A DNA stretch of 64,000 bases from Immersiella caudata (Eukaryota > Ascomycota > Sordariomycetes > Sordariales > Lasiosphaeriaceae): NCBI GenBank assembly GCA_030512335.1, contig JAULSU010000007.1:2170001-2234000 (forward strand), in the 5' to 3' direction. Positions 1-12,000 of this stretch are shown here, piece by piece. Every line of letters begins with the position of its first letter. Positions within the stretch are counted from its first letter, which is position 1. The notes beneath the pieces are model-generated. The model did no database searches and was not told where the DNA came from. It worked only from the letters and a program-made list of their open reading frames with translations. The translations under genes were made by a program, and so were the position numbers.

Positions 1-1913
1 GTCCTTTCGAGCTGTTGAGGACCAGACCAAAACATTTCAGTCACAGTGCGACGACCTGCTCTCCGAAGAGAAGCGCCTACAGACCCTTGCTGACGAAGTT
101 GGCACCGACCTGCACTTCTACGCTTATCTGGACAATGTCACGAGGCGTCTCAATGCTCCGGGAGCGGGTCGTCTCGTTGATGATGATGCCTTTGGTGAGG
201 TCCTGGCCAACCTGGAGGCTTGCATAGCCTTCATGTCCAAAAATGTGAGCCTCCTCCTGCGACACGCCGTCGACCTTACGACTGACGCAGACAGCCCACC
301 TACCGAGATGCGGAGCAGTATCTTGCCCGGTATCAATCTTTATTAACGAAGGCGCTCCATCTTCTGGAGGTTGGCTTCACCAACCGTCTTGAGAAAGTGT
401 CGGCCGAGATATCTCGGCAGATCGTTGCGACGCAGTCAGAGTCGGCGCGGCACGCCCTTGCGTATGGCCGTTTCGAGGAGATGCTTGCGGAATCGTACTC
501 TCTGATTCCTAACGTCCAAAAAGTGGTACGGAGCGCCTACGACCAGAATGGTCTTGCCACGTCAGGACCCAACTTCGACATATTCGCAATGACGGCCAAC
601 AACCTATTCCAGGCCTACTGGGCCGTCAGGGACCGGGACCTCAAACCAATTACTCAGCAAGAACAACAAACCTTCAAGACAGAAGCTACCGCCGAGTCTG
701 TAGAGACAGGGGCAAGAAACTTTGTCAAGCAGTGCTTTGAGCGGTCTTACAACGAAGGCTCGCTTTTCCGACGGGTGTTCTCTATCGAAGCACAATATTC
801 CGCTGATCCCAAATCCGCTTTCGTGGCGCTCAAAGCCCCGAACCGGGCATTAGTGACGGGCACCAATATTGTGCCCATTGGAACAAACCTGCAAGCGGTC
901 TTGCAAACCAGCGATTTGCAAACGATCTGCAACGTCGTCGGGTGGCTCACCAATGAGTATCTACTTCTCGACTATGACGAAGACGAGACGCCGTTCACAG
1001 GCCACTGTAGAGAGCTTACTGCACGGCTTCTAGCTGAACATCTATGGATGTTCATCGATGCTTTCTTTGAGGCGGAGATTGCCAAATCCATCACGCGCGC
1101 TGTCATTGCACCAGAGGCCCTCAAGATCGGGGCCGCTGCCAACGGCAACGCATCCTCCAATGCTTTCCCGCCGGTACGGCGAGCGGTAGAACTTCTGGGC
1201 ATGTTTGACCAGTCCATGCCCAAGGAGCGATGTGTAAGTGCCACCCCGATCCCATGATACTGAGTACGTCAGACTAACGAGAGCTCTTACAGCAACGCAA
1301 CAGTCCTGTAGTCTTCAAGATCGTTAAGGAGTCCATTGCCGCTCTTCACCGCGCCGAGACTCGCATCAAGTCGTCGAGAAACGGCACAGATCCGGACCTG
1401 TTTATGATCAAGAACCTGCTTATGCTTAAAAATGAGCTGCTAGCGCTTGAGATTGGCGATGTGCGCAGCAATGAGAGCCAGGCCAACACTATGCAGCACT
1501 TTGGACAAATATGGGACACACTGCGACCTCAAAATTTGATTGGCCTTCTCAGCAGCTTTAGCACGTACATCCCAGGATCCTCATATTGGTCGTCCGCCCG
1601 AGCGGGCACACCCACTCCAGCCAACGGGGGTGCCGCCGCTGCCGATATGCAGGATGCCAGCGAGCAGCTCGATGAACAGCTGCGGCAGAGCATCTACGCG
1701 TTTACGAGGCGGTGGGCGACCGCGTTGAATGAAGCACAGGGTAGGAAGCTGGGAGGCAAGAACTTGGCAAAGGTGGAGAGGGAGCTGGAGGAGATGCTGG
1801 ACCGTGCTTTCGCGAGCCAGCCCGAAGTGGTGGGCAAGCTCAAGGAAGCCATCCAGATCGAGGCGCAGGCTCAGAAGCAAGCACAGGCTTCGAAGAATCG
1901 AAAGGACGGTTAG
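1..1913 (+). CDS. COG3: Conserved oligomeric Golgi complex subunit 3 (Sec34 family), 5' truncated
   Basis: The product belongs to the COG tethering complex, which captures retrograde vesicles at the Golgi. Exons as I read them are 2-244, 295-1233 and 1293-1913. All junctions are phase 0, and the second intron has a CTAAC branch site (agactaacga). The first residues visible form a Sec34-type N-terminal coiled stretch (QSQCDDLLSEEKRLQ). It runs through the intron junction SKN/PTYRDAEQYL into the helical-rod region (GFTNRLEKVSAEISRQ, then FDIFAMTANNLFQAYW). The C-terminus is basic and Gln/Lys rich. The start codon and N-terminus lie left of the window. The neighbouring genes are unrelated in function except TIP20, another vesicle tether, about 2 kb downstream. 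The family call is firm; only the 5' end is missing. Confidence 0.93.
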
Positions 1914-2740
1914 CTGAACAGTGTAAAGGAAGAACTGTCTCGACTAGACGATAGAGAGGGAAATGACACAAAGTGTGTTGGTTGGATTGCATAATGGCAG
2001 TTGTTCGTCACAAGTGTGTTGCATCTGAGCAGCGGATCGTTGCAGCTCGGGGACCTCCCACCTGCCTGCAGTGCCTGCGGTCTGCACCTGGTCCTGCAGC
2101 CGACGGCAACGTATCGGGAACCGATCCGGTTGGGGATCGTCCAAGGCCGACAGCAGGTCAACTTCGCCGAAGTCGGGTCAGCTATCGACCTGTCAGGTTG
2201 CTACGTTCAGCTGGGGTAACCCAGCCTCGTCGGCAACGCGCCTTGATAGCTAGAGATAGTTTTGCATAGTTGCATATCTCAGCCGAGCGAGCTTCAAATG
2301 CACGTCACATTGATAAGTCTACCATGCGACGAAACCATCCACGGTTTTACAAACACCACATACTTGTCGGTAAATATCTTTTCACAAACGAATACCCGGC
2401 ATCTGAACAAGCGAGCTGTGGAGGTACCGGCCGAGGGGGACGTGGTTAAAGGTAGGCGTGCAACAACCGAGGTCCTCAATCACGCAATCCAATGCCCCCA
2501 TTGATGCAGCGCAGTGGATCTAACCGCCATCACACTCACAGCTCACCTCACTTTTTGTTGACCGCTCCTCTGTGACCTCACAACATCCCGTTCCTGTCTA
2601 CCCATCCTAAAACTTACCGCAGACCACCCACCTCTCATAAATCTCACATCTTATTTCCCACACAGCAAGAATCCAGAAGCATATTCCCATAATATAGTGG
2701 GGGCGGGGCACCACCTCGACCACCACCCTCACACTCATCC
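1914..2740. other. Intergenic region, COG3 3' side and carrier promoter
   Basis: No gene is supported here. The small reading frames overlap each other and have no recognisable protein character. The last 200 bases before 2741 are pyrimidine rich on the + strand (many ccacc/ctcac runs), as is common upstream of fungal start codons. Confidence 0.5.
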
Positions 2741-3676
2741 ATGGCCGACCCCGCCGCCGACCTGACCTCCCCCGGCCTAGAAGCCGCCCCCAGCGGCGCC
2801 GCCCAAACCGCCAAAGACCTCTTCTCCGGCGCCGCAGGTGGCATCGCGCAAGTTCTCATCGGCCAGCCCTTCGACATCGTCAAAGTCCGCCTCCAAACCT
2901 CCACGACCTACTCCTCCGCCAGCGCCGCAGCCCTCTCCATCTACAAAAACGAAGGCCCCCTCGCTTTCTACAAAGGCACACTCACACCGCTCCTGGGCAT
3001 CGGCGCGTGCGTTTCCATTCAATTCGGCGCCTTCCACTATGCGCGGCGCCAACTCGAACAGCGCACACCTGGTTTCATCCCGGGAGTTTCATCGCTTTCG
3101 TACGGGCAGTACTACGCGGCTGGCGCGTTCGCAGGTGTGGCTAACAGTGTAATTTCGGGTCCGATTGAGCACGTGAGAATCCGTCTGCAGACGCAGCCGC
3201 ATGGCGCGGCGCGGTTGTATTCCGGGCCGTGGGACTGCGTGAGGAAACTCAGCTCGCAAGGGGGAGGAGTTCTCAAGGGCCTTTACCGCGGAGAGGCGGT
3301 TACGGTTCTGCGCGAGGCGCAGGCCTACGGGGTGTGGTTTCTCGCGTTTGAGTGGCTTATGAATGCGGACGCGGCGAGAAACAAGATTGATAGGAAGGAG
3401 GTGCCGAGTTACAAGGTTGCGTTTTATGGTGGGCTGGCGGGAGAGGCGCTGTGGTTGGGGAGCTACCCGCTTGATGTGGTGAAGAGCAAGATGCAGACGG
3501 ATGGGTTTGGGGCGGGGCAGAGGTATAAGACGATGAGAGATTGCTTTGCACAGACGTGGAAGGCAGAGGGGATGAGGGGGTTCTGGAAGGGGATTGGGCC
3601 GACGTTGCTGAGGGCGATGCCGGTGAGCGCGGGGACGTTTGCGGTGGTGGAGATGACGATGAGGGCGATTAACTGA
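2741..3676 (+). CDS. YMC1: Mitochondrial carrier, YMC1/YMC2 type
   Basis: This is an intronless gene for a 311-residue inner-membrane solute carrier. Three tandem carrier repeats are visible by their signature ends: PFDIVKVRLQ near residue 48, PIEHVRIRLQ near 142 and PLDVVKSKMQ near 245. Each is followed by the aromatic/Gly half of the motif (GPLAFYKGTLTPLLG, LKGLYRGEAVTVLRE, MRGFWKGIGPTLLR). The stretch GGIAQVLIGQPFD and the phrase TLTPLLGIGACVS match the yeast Ymc1/Ymc2 subgroup, linked in yeast to glutamate and organic-acid or glycine transport. The substrate is therefore inferred, not seen. The carrier has the usual length with no broken repeat. The ATG at 2741 sits in ccatggcc, a good fungal start context. 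Confidence 0.92.
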   Translation: MADPAADLTSPGLEAAPSGAAQTAKDLFSGAAGGIAQVLIGQPFDIVKVRLQTSTTYSSASAAALSIYKNEGPLAFYKGTLTPLLGIGACVSIQFGAFHYARRQLEQRTPGFIPGVSSLSYGQYYAAGAFAGVANSVISGPIEHVRIRLQTQPHGAARLYSGPWDCVRKLSSQGGGVLKGLYRGEAVTVLREAQAYGVWFLAFEWLMNADAARNKIDRKEVPSYKVAFYGGLAGEALWLGSYPLDVVKSKMQTDGFGAGQRYKTMRDCFAQTWKAEGMRGFWKGIGPTLLRAMPVSAGTFAVVEMTMRAIN

Positions 3677-3881
3677 GTGGTTGATGGGGGGAGAGATGTC
3701 TCCCCAAGTTAAAGGGAAGAGGTCGATGGGGGGATGTGGCCTTCAACGGCTCTTACCCCGCCCCAGAACAGACACAATTTCGTTGGGATTACAAGTATCG
3801 CGTAGCATTTGCATGTAGCGAAGTTTGTACATACGGCGTCTACTTAGGATCCCCCTCTTGCCCAACTTTTCTTTGTCTTCA

Positions 3882-6321
3882 TCATTCGGCGTTTTCAACC
3901 CTGCGCTGCAATATTTGCCTGGCGTTAGCAGGTGTCAAGGCGTCAATTTCCAGAGAATCCAAAGCCTTCTTTGCCTCTGCATTGTCCGTGAAGACCATGT
4001 CGGTGACCTTGCCCAGTGACAGAGCCTCACCCACGGGTTCCGCTGGAAGGTTCAGCAGCTGAATAGCGTCGCAGAGACTACCAAGGGAGCTAGAGCCATC
4101 TGGGATATAACGTTCCACAAGCGAGGAGATGGCCCGCACATCCTTCTTGAACTGTGCAGCTCCTGATGCAGTAAACTTGTGGCTCATCATGACATCGCTC
4201 CATAGCATGTTGTTCAGCACCTCGAGCGCTGCTCGCCAGACACGGCGGAAGACTGCCGTTCCGAGAGCCCGCGAGAGGAAGTCGAGGTCCCGTTTGATAA
4301 TCTGTCAAGGTTAGTTTGTGATCAGCGCACAGGCGACAACTGAAGAACTTACCCTCAGGGGTTCATCCAACTCAGACGTGACAGCAAGCTGGCAAGAGTC
4401 ACCTGCTGATGCATCATCCGCAATGGTGCTCCATTGCGGCCGCTGGAGATAAGCGCGGAATGCCTTGCGTTGCGACTCAACGAGAGCCTCCGAGAGGAAC
4501 TCCTCAGCGCGCTTCCTTCTCGCGCTGTAAGCCGCAATGGTCTCATCGAAGAGAACGCCGCCATCATCTTCGGTTCCAACAGTTGAAGAAGTACGGCCCT
4601 TTACGTGATCATAACTCATCCCACCGGCCAAGTTGGTTTGGTCTTCGCTGACCTTGGCTCTGGCCTGGAGCTGTTCCCAGAGCGTGATAAAAAACTGAGG
4701 ATAAGGTGTTAGACCGGTTTGGTGAGGGTGGAAGGTAACATCGGCTTACTTCTTCGTTACTCCAGTCCTTCAAGGTGTTAACGACATGGTCCGCGCTGCC
4801 GTAGACCTTGCACAATGTCTCCAGAGCTCCCGTACCCTCGAGTGCGGCCAGCTGCTCTTTTGTAACACCAAAAGCCCTACCAACCGTCGAGGTAATACTG
4901 AGATATGCTTCGAGGGTGCCACTGAGATGGTCGTGATACTCATCCAAAATGGCGAGTTGAATATCAATCAAGAACCGTAACTTGTGAGAAAATCGCTTGA
5001 TACGTTCGTATTCCGTCGTGACAGACCGGAGTAAGTCGGTTACCCGCACAGTGGCGTGAGTCGGTTTGGTTTTCCCGGCAGCGGCAAAGTCGTAGTCGAT
5101 GGTCCTTGCCTCTGGGGTCGTCATAATGACCTGATACCTCTCCAGCGCGAACTTCTTCCAGGCTTGCAGCCAAGTATCGAAGTGCACACTAAGCACTTCA
5201 GAGGTGAGGCCTCCCCATCCGTTTTCGGAATCTCCGCCGTCGTAGTTGAATGCTGACCTAATATTTTCGTCAAACGTCATGAGCTGGGAGATGAGGCTGC
5301 TCAGGAAGACCGGATTCTTGACAGCCTCGGCCATGGTAGCGGAGACCTTCTCCCTCATTACCGGAAGCATCGAAGTGATGAACGCACACACCGGGTCCAT
5401 GTAGACCATTTTCCGTGAAACGGCTGTGTCCTTAAACTTAGACGCAAGAATAGAGCCGAAGTTATCCTTAAAAAAGCCTTCCCACTTCTCAACCAATGCA
5501 AGGAACCAGGGGAAACAGTGGGCGCCAATGGCTTGAGGGTTGCTTGTCGGCTTGTCGCTCATAAAGTGAAAGCGGAACTCTTTGACGAAGATCTGCGCCG
5601 TAACATCTACCGGAAGGAGGGCCACAACACTTGGCGAGTAGAGCACCTCGGGGACCTGCAGGTCGACGAGCTTCTCGAAGCACTTGAGCCACTCTTCATC
5701 CACATCAGAATCCGGGTCGACATTGGGCCAGCCGCGCTTGACCAAAACGGCCTCCAGCTCGTCCGACATGGTATTCTTCATCTCATCCCATAGAGCCGTA
5801 GCCACGGACTCCACATGGCTGACAAGGTGCACGGCAGCCCCATCGGCGGCCCCCTGAAGTTCCTTGAGCCGTAGCGAAAGCTGCTTAAGTCGTGTGTATG
5901 GCTCCAACGCAGCCTTGGGGCTCTGAGGGAGGTGGGATCGGGCTTCCTCGCGCAGTTTCTCAACATCCTGCAAAAGGACAAGGTAGCGGTGGGTTAAATC
6001 GACTTTGAACAGCTTTTTCATGGGCTGTTCGAGGCGGCGGATGGCTTCGTCAGGGGCATCGGAAGTTGCGATAATCTGAAGACGGACATCTATGTTGTGC
6101 TGCAGCGCCTGGAACTCGTCGATTTGAGAGGCAACGGCGGCCTGGCGGTCCTCAGCCGATCGGCGGGCCAGCTCGAGCTCCCGCGTGGCATCGTCAAGTT
6201 GCGACTGGAGCTGGTTGCGCTGGTACTCCACGCTACTAAGAAGCGTGTCTAGGTGCTCGAAGTCGCCAGCCGACTGTAGCTTATCATCGAGGTAGTCTTC
6301 AACGCGAATATCGTATTCCAT
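3882..6321 (-). CDS. TIP20: RINT-1/TIP20 family vesicle tether
   Basis: The product is a Dsl1-complex type subunit that tethers Golgi-derived COPI vesicles at the ER. The exons on the minus strand are 6321-4750, 4694-4353 and 4301-3882. The lengths are all multiples of three, and the introns are 4695-4749 and 4302-4352. The protein is about 777 residues. It starts with a coiled coil (LLSSVEYQRNQLQSQLDDA) and continues with the family segments EQPMKKLFKVDLTHRYL, LVSHVESVATALWDEM and PVCAFITSMLPVMREK. The C-terminal part contains ALGTAVFRRVWRAALEVLNN. It starts 252 bases from the divergent MRX10 start codon. The family call rests on these RINT-1 block patterns and on length; assignment to Tip20 rather than another RINT-1 paralogue is inferred. 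Confidence 0.88.
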
Positions 6322-6573
6322 GGCGACTTTTCTTCCTAGCCGCCGTTGTCGTCAGTTCGAAAAGTGGCTGCATTGAATGCACTCAAGTCGACAGATGCCA
6401 CTAGGTGCTGCGTGGTGGCCCAAGCTTTCTCTCCTCAGGCCAAAGCCGGGATACGTCATTGGGCCGGTTGCAAGGATCGCGCTGATGTGACTGATGAACG
6501 GACTGAAAAAAAAAATCCAATTCAACACAGCGACCGTTTCCACTCACCGGCAGGCGTCAATGGCAGCGCCAAT
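6322..6573. promoter_or_regulatory. Compact bidirectional promoter TIP20 / MRX10
   Basis: The two start codons (6321 minus, 6574 plus) are only 252 bases apart, so both 5' leaders and promoters must lie here. It contains an A-tract (tgaaaaaaaaaatccaattc near 6504-6523) that could act as a nucleosome-depleting element. No TATA box is apparent. Confidence 0.55.
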
Positions 6574-7920
6574 ATGATCAAATCCGTCCTCCCAAATGTT
6601 GAATCGATAGCCCGCGGCATTAGCACGCGTGGCTATGCGACGCTGTCAAGCCCTCTTTCTCGACGACACTTCCACCGAACGGCAGCAACCGATCTTCCCC
6701 GCCGTCGCACTTTTTTCACTTCGAATGTCTACCTCCAGCAGGATGGCAACCTGCCTCCTGCACGGGAAGACGCGGGCAGCGAAAGCAAGACCTCTGTCGA
6801 CAAGAAGGCGAACGGCGCTGCTCGATCGTTGCAGAATAAGCGCAAACCTCCACTAAAAAGTTCGCTGCACCGCGTGGCCATCGTTGCGCAGAAGGGTGCA
6901 CCACCCAGAACCAAAGCACCTAAGCCGGAGCAAGCAGCGGAGGTAGCGGAAGGCAGTTCCACGATTAGCGCTGTCTGTGTCGCGACGTCGTTTGATATGG
7001 ACAAAGTAGCCTCGATCCTCGCGCACCACGGTTTCGAGCTCAACCCCGACAACACCGATTTTGAGGACAGCGAGGTTGTTCACGCGCGCGGCTTGAACCA
7101 GGGTGATATATTTGTTTTCCCTTCCGGAACCGTAGTTACATGGGGCCTGCCGCTTGACATCGTCAACACCCTTGCGACCAAGCACTTACTGCCCGCCGCT
7201 GAGGGACCGTTCGTCAATGAGAAGGAGGTTGAGGATCTTGACTTCACAGAGGATCTAGAACAAGACCAAAGCCGAATGAGCGGGGACGTTGTGGTACTAG
7301 GAACGAAGGGTGGCGATCGCACCGACACGACTTTGGCCAAGATTGCGTTTTCGTCTGGTCTCGCGCGAAGCACGAAATTGGCTGTCCTGGAGAGCTCATT
7401 GACCCGATACCTCGAGAGCACACGTCACATTCCCGAACAGCTATCACGAGGGTTACAGGCGCCACCATCTCGCGCCCTGATCTTGCAGAAAACAGGCGAG
7501 CTTCTCAACCTGCGATCTCAGTTGAATCATTACAATGACTTAACGGACGCACTTCCGGATCTGTTCTGGGACAGCGAAGAAAAGCTCGAGACATATTACT
7601 CAAAAATCGGCAAGGCTCTTGACGTCGGAGTACGCATCAAGACACTTAATGACAAAATGACATACGCCCAGGAGGTTGTCTCAGTGGCACAAGACGTCCT
7701 TGATATCAGTGAGAAGATGACGAGTGAGCAGCACAGCACTCGCCTCGAGTGGATCATTATCATCTTGATCGCCATCGAGGTCGTATTTGGAGTTAGAGCC
7801 ATTTACATGGAGAGGTATGACACTTTCCACGAGGAAGCAGTTGCCGAGCTCAGGGGCATCAAGGCTCTCCTGGAACAGGTGCAACAGCAGCAGGACGGGG
7901 CAAAGCCGGCGATGAAATAA
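6574..7920 (+). CDS. MRX10: Mitochondrial RMND1/Sif2-type DUF155 protein
   Basis: This is an intronless gene of 448 residues from the ATG at 6574. An in-frame ATG at 6346 would add 76 residues without mitochondrial character and begins only 24 bases from the divergent TIP20 start, so I prefer 6574. The N-terminus is Arg/Ser rich without acidic residues (ESIARGISTRGYATLSSPLS), as in a mitochondrial presequence. The DUF155 core follows: AVCVATSFDMDKVASIL, GDIFVFPSGTVVTWG, and the helical C-terminal part with LFWDSEEKLE. Near residues 396-414 there is one membrane segment (WIIIILIAIEVVFGVRAIYM). Proteins of this shape in yeast (Mrx10) and human (RMND1) sit in the mitochondrial inner membrane and support mitochondrial translation. 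The exact role here is inferred. Confidence 0.88.
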   Translation: MIKSVLPNVESIARGISTRGYATLSSPLSRRHFHRTAATDLPRRRTFFTSNVYLQQDGNLPPAREDAGSESKTSVDKKANGAARSLQNKRKPPLKSSLHRVAIVAQKGAPPRTKAPKPEQAAEVAEGSSTISAVCVATSFDMDKVASILAHHGFELNPDNTDFEDSEVVHARGLNQGDIFVFPSGTVVTWGLPLDIVNTLATKHLLPAAEGPFVNEKEVEDLDFTEDLEQDQSRMSGDVVVLGTKGGDRTDTTLAKIAFSSGLARSTKLAVLESSLTRYLESTRHIPEQLSRGLQAPPSRALILQKTGELLNLRSQLNHYNDLTDALPDLFWDSEEKLETYYSKIGKALDVGVRIKTLNDKMTYAQEVVSVAQDVLDISEKMTSEQHSTRLEWIIIILIAIEVVFGVRAIYMERYDTFHEEAVAELRGIKALLEQVQQQQDGAKPAMK

Positions 7921-9020
7921 CTCTTGCGCTATTTTTGGCTCTCGTGTACGATCTTATAGACTATGAACGATAAAATGATACCCAACTCTTACCGCTTTAG
8001 AAGTTACATGTGGTATCCTGGCATAGAAGAGCCCGGTTTAGAACCTCTTTTTCGTATACAACTACTTGGCTTAAACTTCGCGGCCGGAATGTTGGAGCTC
8101 TGCCGAGTTTGTGTTCGAAACACAGTGACAACCCCTTTTTCATACGAGTTTATGACTGAGAAGAGCCTCAGGATGTGTTGCTCTTCTTAGACGAATGCGT
8201 GCACACAGCAACCCCACAACGATCACCCCACCTCCATAACCGCACAGTATGCAATGGGTACGGCACCCGAGCCCTCATCGGACAAACCCCATTCGTCCCA
8301 TCTCAACGAGTTCCCGTCAGAGAGCTGGTGGGGTACCTAGAGCTTCGGTCGAACCTGGTCATAACCCGTTTTCAACCGGGATGAAACTAAGTCGGACCAC
8401 CCAAACGGGGTGACACCTCTCCCTTTAAGAAAAAACTCAAGTGCGCAACAAACCAATATCAATTCCATCGTCTATTGCTTTGCCTGCTTCTCCTGTTCTC
8501 CAAAAACACCAAAGGACCACCTCGCGAAAACCACTGCTGCAGCATGGCCCAAACCACCAGAACCAAGGCTCTCAATCCCAAACTTCAGTTTACGATTCGT
8601 ACACTATTAGTAACATAGTTACACCCTTCGGCCCGCCCGCATATGGGGATCCCATCCGTTCCGCTTCCCACCTGTCACCCCTTGCCAAAATCCCAACCAC
8701 ACACAACCAATAAGCAATGATGAAAAAGAAAAAATTCCAAAGCAACCGAGTATTTTGATGTAGGTGATGGAACTTAACCTAGGTCTCAGCTCAGTGCTGT
8801 GAAACATGGACTGGACTATCCAGCCTCGTTCCTTGACCTTGAATGTCCCTTCCTCCACTGTAATGTCCTAACCTCTTGGCTTTTATCCATCCCGCTTCAA
8901 GATCATAGCACTTCTGGACCCCGTTCGCCCCAAGCCTCCTGGCCCGACCGTTCCCCCAATCCGTTCAGACACATTCAACCATAATTAAATCCATCATCGC
9001 TTTTATTCTTCACGTGTCAA
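7921..9020. other. Intergenic region between convergent MRX10 and RSC58-like 3' ends
   Basis: Both flanking genes end here, so 3' untranslated regions must fill part of it. I see AT-rich patches (for example around 8700-8760) and no coding signal. The small frames are short, overlapping and of low complexity. Confidence 0.5.
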
Positions 9021-12000
9021 TCAGGCTTGTGCGGGGTGCATCGGGACCTGCCCCATCCCGGGGTTTGGGGGGCGCTGACCTTGTGGCGGTACTGGGCTGG
9101 GCATACCATGCTGCTGATGCAGGGCAGGGCTCGGAGCGCCATGTTGCGCATGTGCCATCGACGGACTTAGTGAAGGCACCGGCTGGCCAGCACCGTTCAC
9201 GTTGTGCATGGGCGGGCGGGGGCTTGGGGACATATTGTTGGCGCCCATTTGCATCTTGGCGGCCGCGACCTTGTTCACGTCGAATGTACCGCCTAACCCA
9301 ATACCGGCGAGGCCAACGACTGCCCTTTGCTCCGCATCTGCACGAGCTCTCGCCTGCTCCATGACCTGTCGCTGCTGGCTCTCCGGCATAGTTGTAGCGA
9401 ACCCTCCTGTGAGGCTCGACGACCGGCCTCCATGCGGCACCATCCCAGCTTGCTGGCCTTGTGAGTATTGTCGAGACATCGCATTAGGAGGCATCCCAGG
9501 GCTACCATAGGGAGGTCGTCCCATTTGATGATGTTGCTGTGGCGGGGTAGGCGATTGGCCATACCCGTGTGCTACATGAGGTACTTGGGGGGAGATCGTT
9601 CTCGGCATCGGCTGACCCCCGTTGGCATACGGCGCAAAACCGGGTTGCTGTGGGTGTTGCTGTGAATGAGGTGGGCCGTGTTGCTGAATGTTTATCGGGG
9701 CAGCCTGTGGCGAGTGCGCCATCATCTGACTCTGCATCTGCACAGCCTGCGGGTGCTGTGGCATGGGTGAGTGTTGACCATGTTGCGGGGGATGTTGGGG
9801 ATGAAGCTGCATATGCTGAGGATGCGCTGGTTGATGTGGCTGCTGATAACCAGGCTGATAGCCTGGCGGATACCGATGATTTGGAGACGGGGCCGGGGCC
9901 ATATTGTAGTTTGGGTGCTGTGGCATTCTCTGCGGCTGAGTGGGGCTCGCGGCATACGGAGCCATGTTAGAATGCCCATACGGGGTTTGCGCCTTGGCTA
10001 GCTGCGGCGCATAGCCGTGAGCCGGCTGCGGTCTAAACTGAGGTGTCGGCTGAGGTCGTTGATGGCCATAATGTTGAGGCTGAGGTATTGGGACCGGCGC
10101 GGTAGCGGGCGGTCGCTGCTGGTACACGTTTGGCACCTGGGGACGGGATGGCGTCTGGGGGAAGTGTTGGGCGTTCGCAACGGGTCGCGCATTTGGCACA
10201 AAATGCCCAGGGTATTGTTGGTTGGCATATGGGCTCGGCGAGGCAGCACTGGAACTCCGATGCTGCTGGCGTTGGCTGCTGCTAGCGGCGGCTTGTGCAG
10301 CTTGCCGGGCAAGTCTAGCCGGTTCATCCTCCTCCATAACCCCCCTATACTCGTCAGTGCGGACTTCAATCTTGGTGCTGACACTGAGCTCCTCGAGCTT
10401 GTCAGAGTTCAGGCGGGTCACGGCGAATGGAGGCAGTTGGTTGATAATCAACGACAACTGAGCCTTCAACGCCTGGTATGTCTGCACTTCTTCCTCGCTA
10501 GGCTGATGTGACGAATTCCCATTCCGAAGCATGTCGCCGTTGTTGGGGTCGGTAGAGTAGCGATCCTGGCTAGTTGGCAGAGTGAGGTTGCGGTTCCGCT
10601 GGTAGGACAGCAGCGTTTCAATCAGATCCGACACCTCTTCCAAAAGATCATCTGTATCTTTGTCGACGTCACTCTTCTTGCCGAGAACCTCATCAAGGCT
10701 GGGATCGACCAAGCTGTCATCCCAGTTATCAATAATCTCCTTGACCCGATCCTCGTCAAAATCGGCAACATCCATCAACTCAGGCGCATCGATGTCTTCG
10801 CTGTCCTCTCCAAGAGCCTCCGATTCGACAAGCTTGTTGAAGTACTTCTGGCCGACGCGTGTCCACCATACACCACCAACCTGGCGGGAAGGGATGATAG
10901 CTGCTGAATCGTCCTTAGAAGGGGCAAAGCTGGAAAAGGCGCCCCGAAACAGTGCTTCCATCTCCGACATTTCCAGTTCCACGGACGAGGGCTTGTGACC
11001 TGCCAAGCTCTGTGCCCGTTCTCGCTGCTTAGACTTTGCATGGGTAGTCGGGGTCGCATTAGAATAGTCAAGCCAGTGGCCTGCAGACATGACCTGCGAA
11101 AAGTACGTGCCCGTCCGATATTTGGACTTTTCTGTCAGCTCAGGGTGGTAGAACGTCAGCGTGTTACCCTTGGTTGTTGGCTTGGGAGCCTTCGGGGGTT
11201 GTAGAGGAGGGAGGTTTCTTGGCGACGGGAACAGCTCTCCTAGTGTTCGGCCTGGCTTATCGGATGAGGCTGTCACCTCCGGCAAGATTTGGGTCAAGCT
11301 GACACCGTTAGGTAGCGCCTCATCGCCAAGTGGTTTTGCGATGGCGGTCGGGGTCGGGTGTCGGAGGCTGGTGAATAGAGGCCTCAGCGTCGGGGCCGCG
11401 CCAACCGTCGTCAACACATAGCCTTCAGGTGAATTGGTCGATAGCGAGGCGTTTCCTTTCGCAGAAAAGCGCGGCACGTTGGGATATGCTAGCTCCCGAC
11501 GCCAGAGCTCAAAAGCTTTGCTTCGGAACGCCTTGACCTTGTCGGTAGCATCATCATCCGCATCGCCATCCGCACCAGGTCCAGAGGCCTCGAGGCCCTT
11601 GATGTGGGCCTTCGTGATCTGATCGAAGTCGCGGAAAAGGCCCTCCACATCGTGGTAAGCGTCTCGGTGCACCTTGTCCGCGATGGATGCCGGTTTGTCG
11701 TCCTCTGCCGATTTCGCCCTCTTTGCCGACGGCTCGACATCGGAAAACGAGTCGGGTAGTGGTCGCTTGAAAAGACTCGGGGTGACTGGATCGAGACTGT
11801 CAAGGCTGTGTTAGCGGTTGGTGCGGGTGAAGGGCAGGAGATTGCGATTGATGGAGGCTGCGGAGGGGTTGTGGGCGAAGGCGCATACCTTTGCAAAACA
11901 TCAAAGAAGTCGCGAATCAATGGCTTTTCATCCCGGGATTTGTGCACGCCATTGACGGCGGGCTTTGGAGGATCGCGGCCGTTGAGGTCAGGGTCCGGGC

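Noticed and set aside
6346..6573. 76-residue N-terminal extension of the RMND1-like protein
   Set aside because: It would start 24 bases from the divergent TIP20 start codon, contains no targeting pattern and includes an A-tract, so the ATG at 6574 with a presequence is better.
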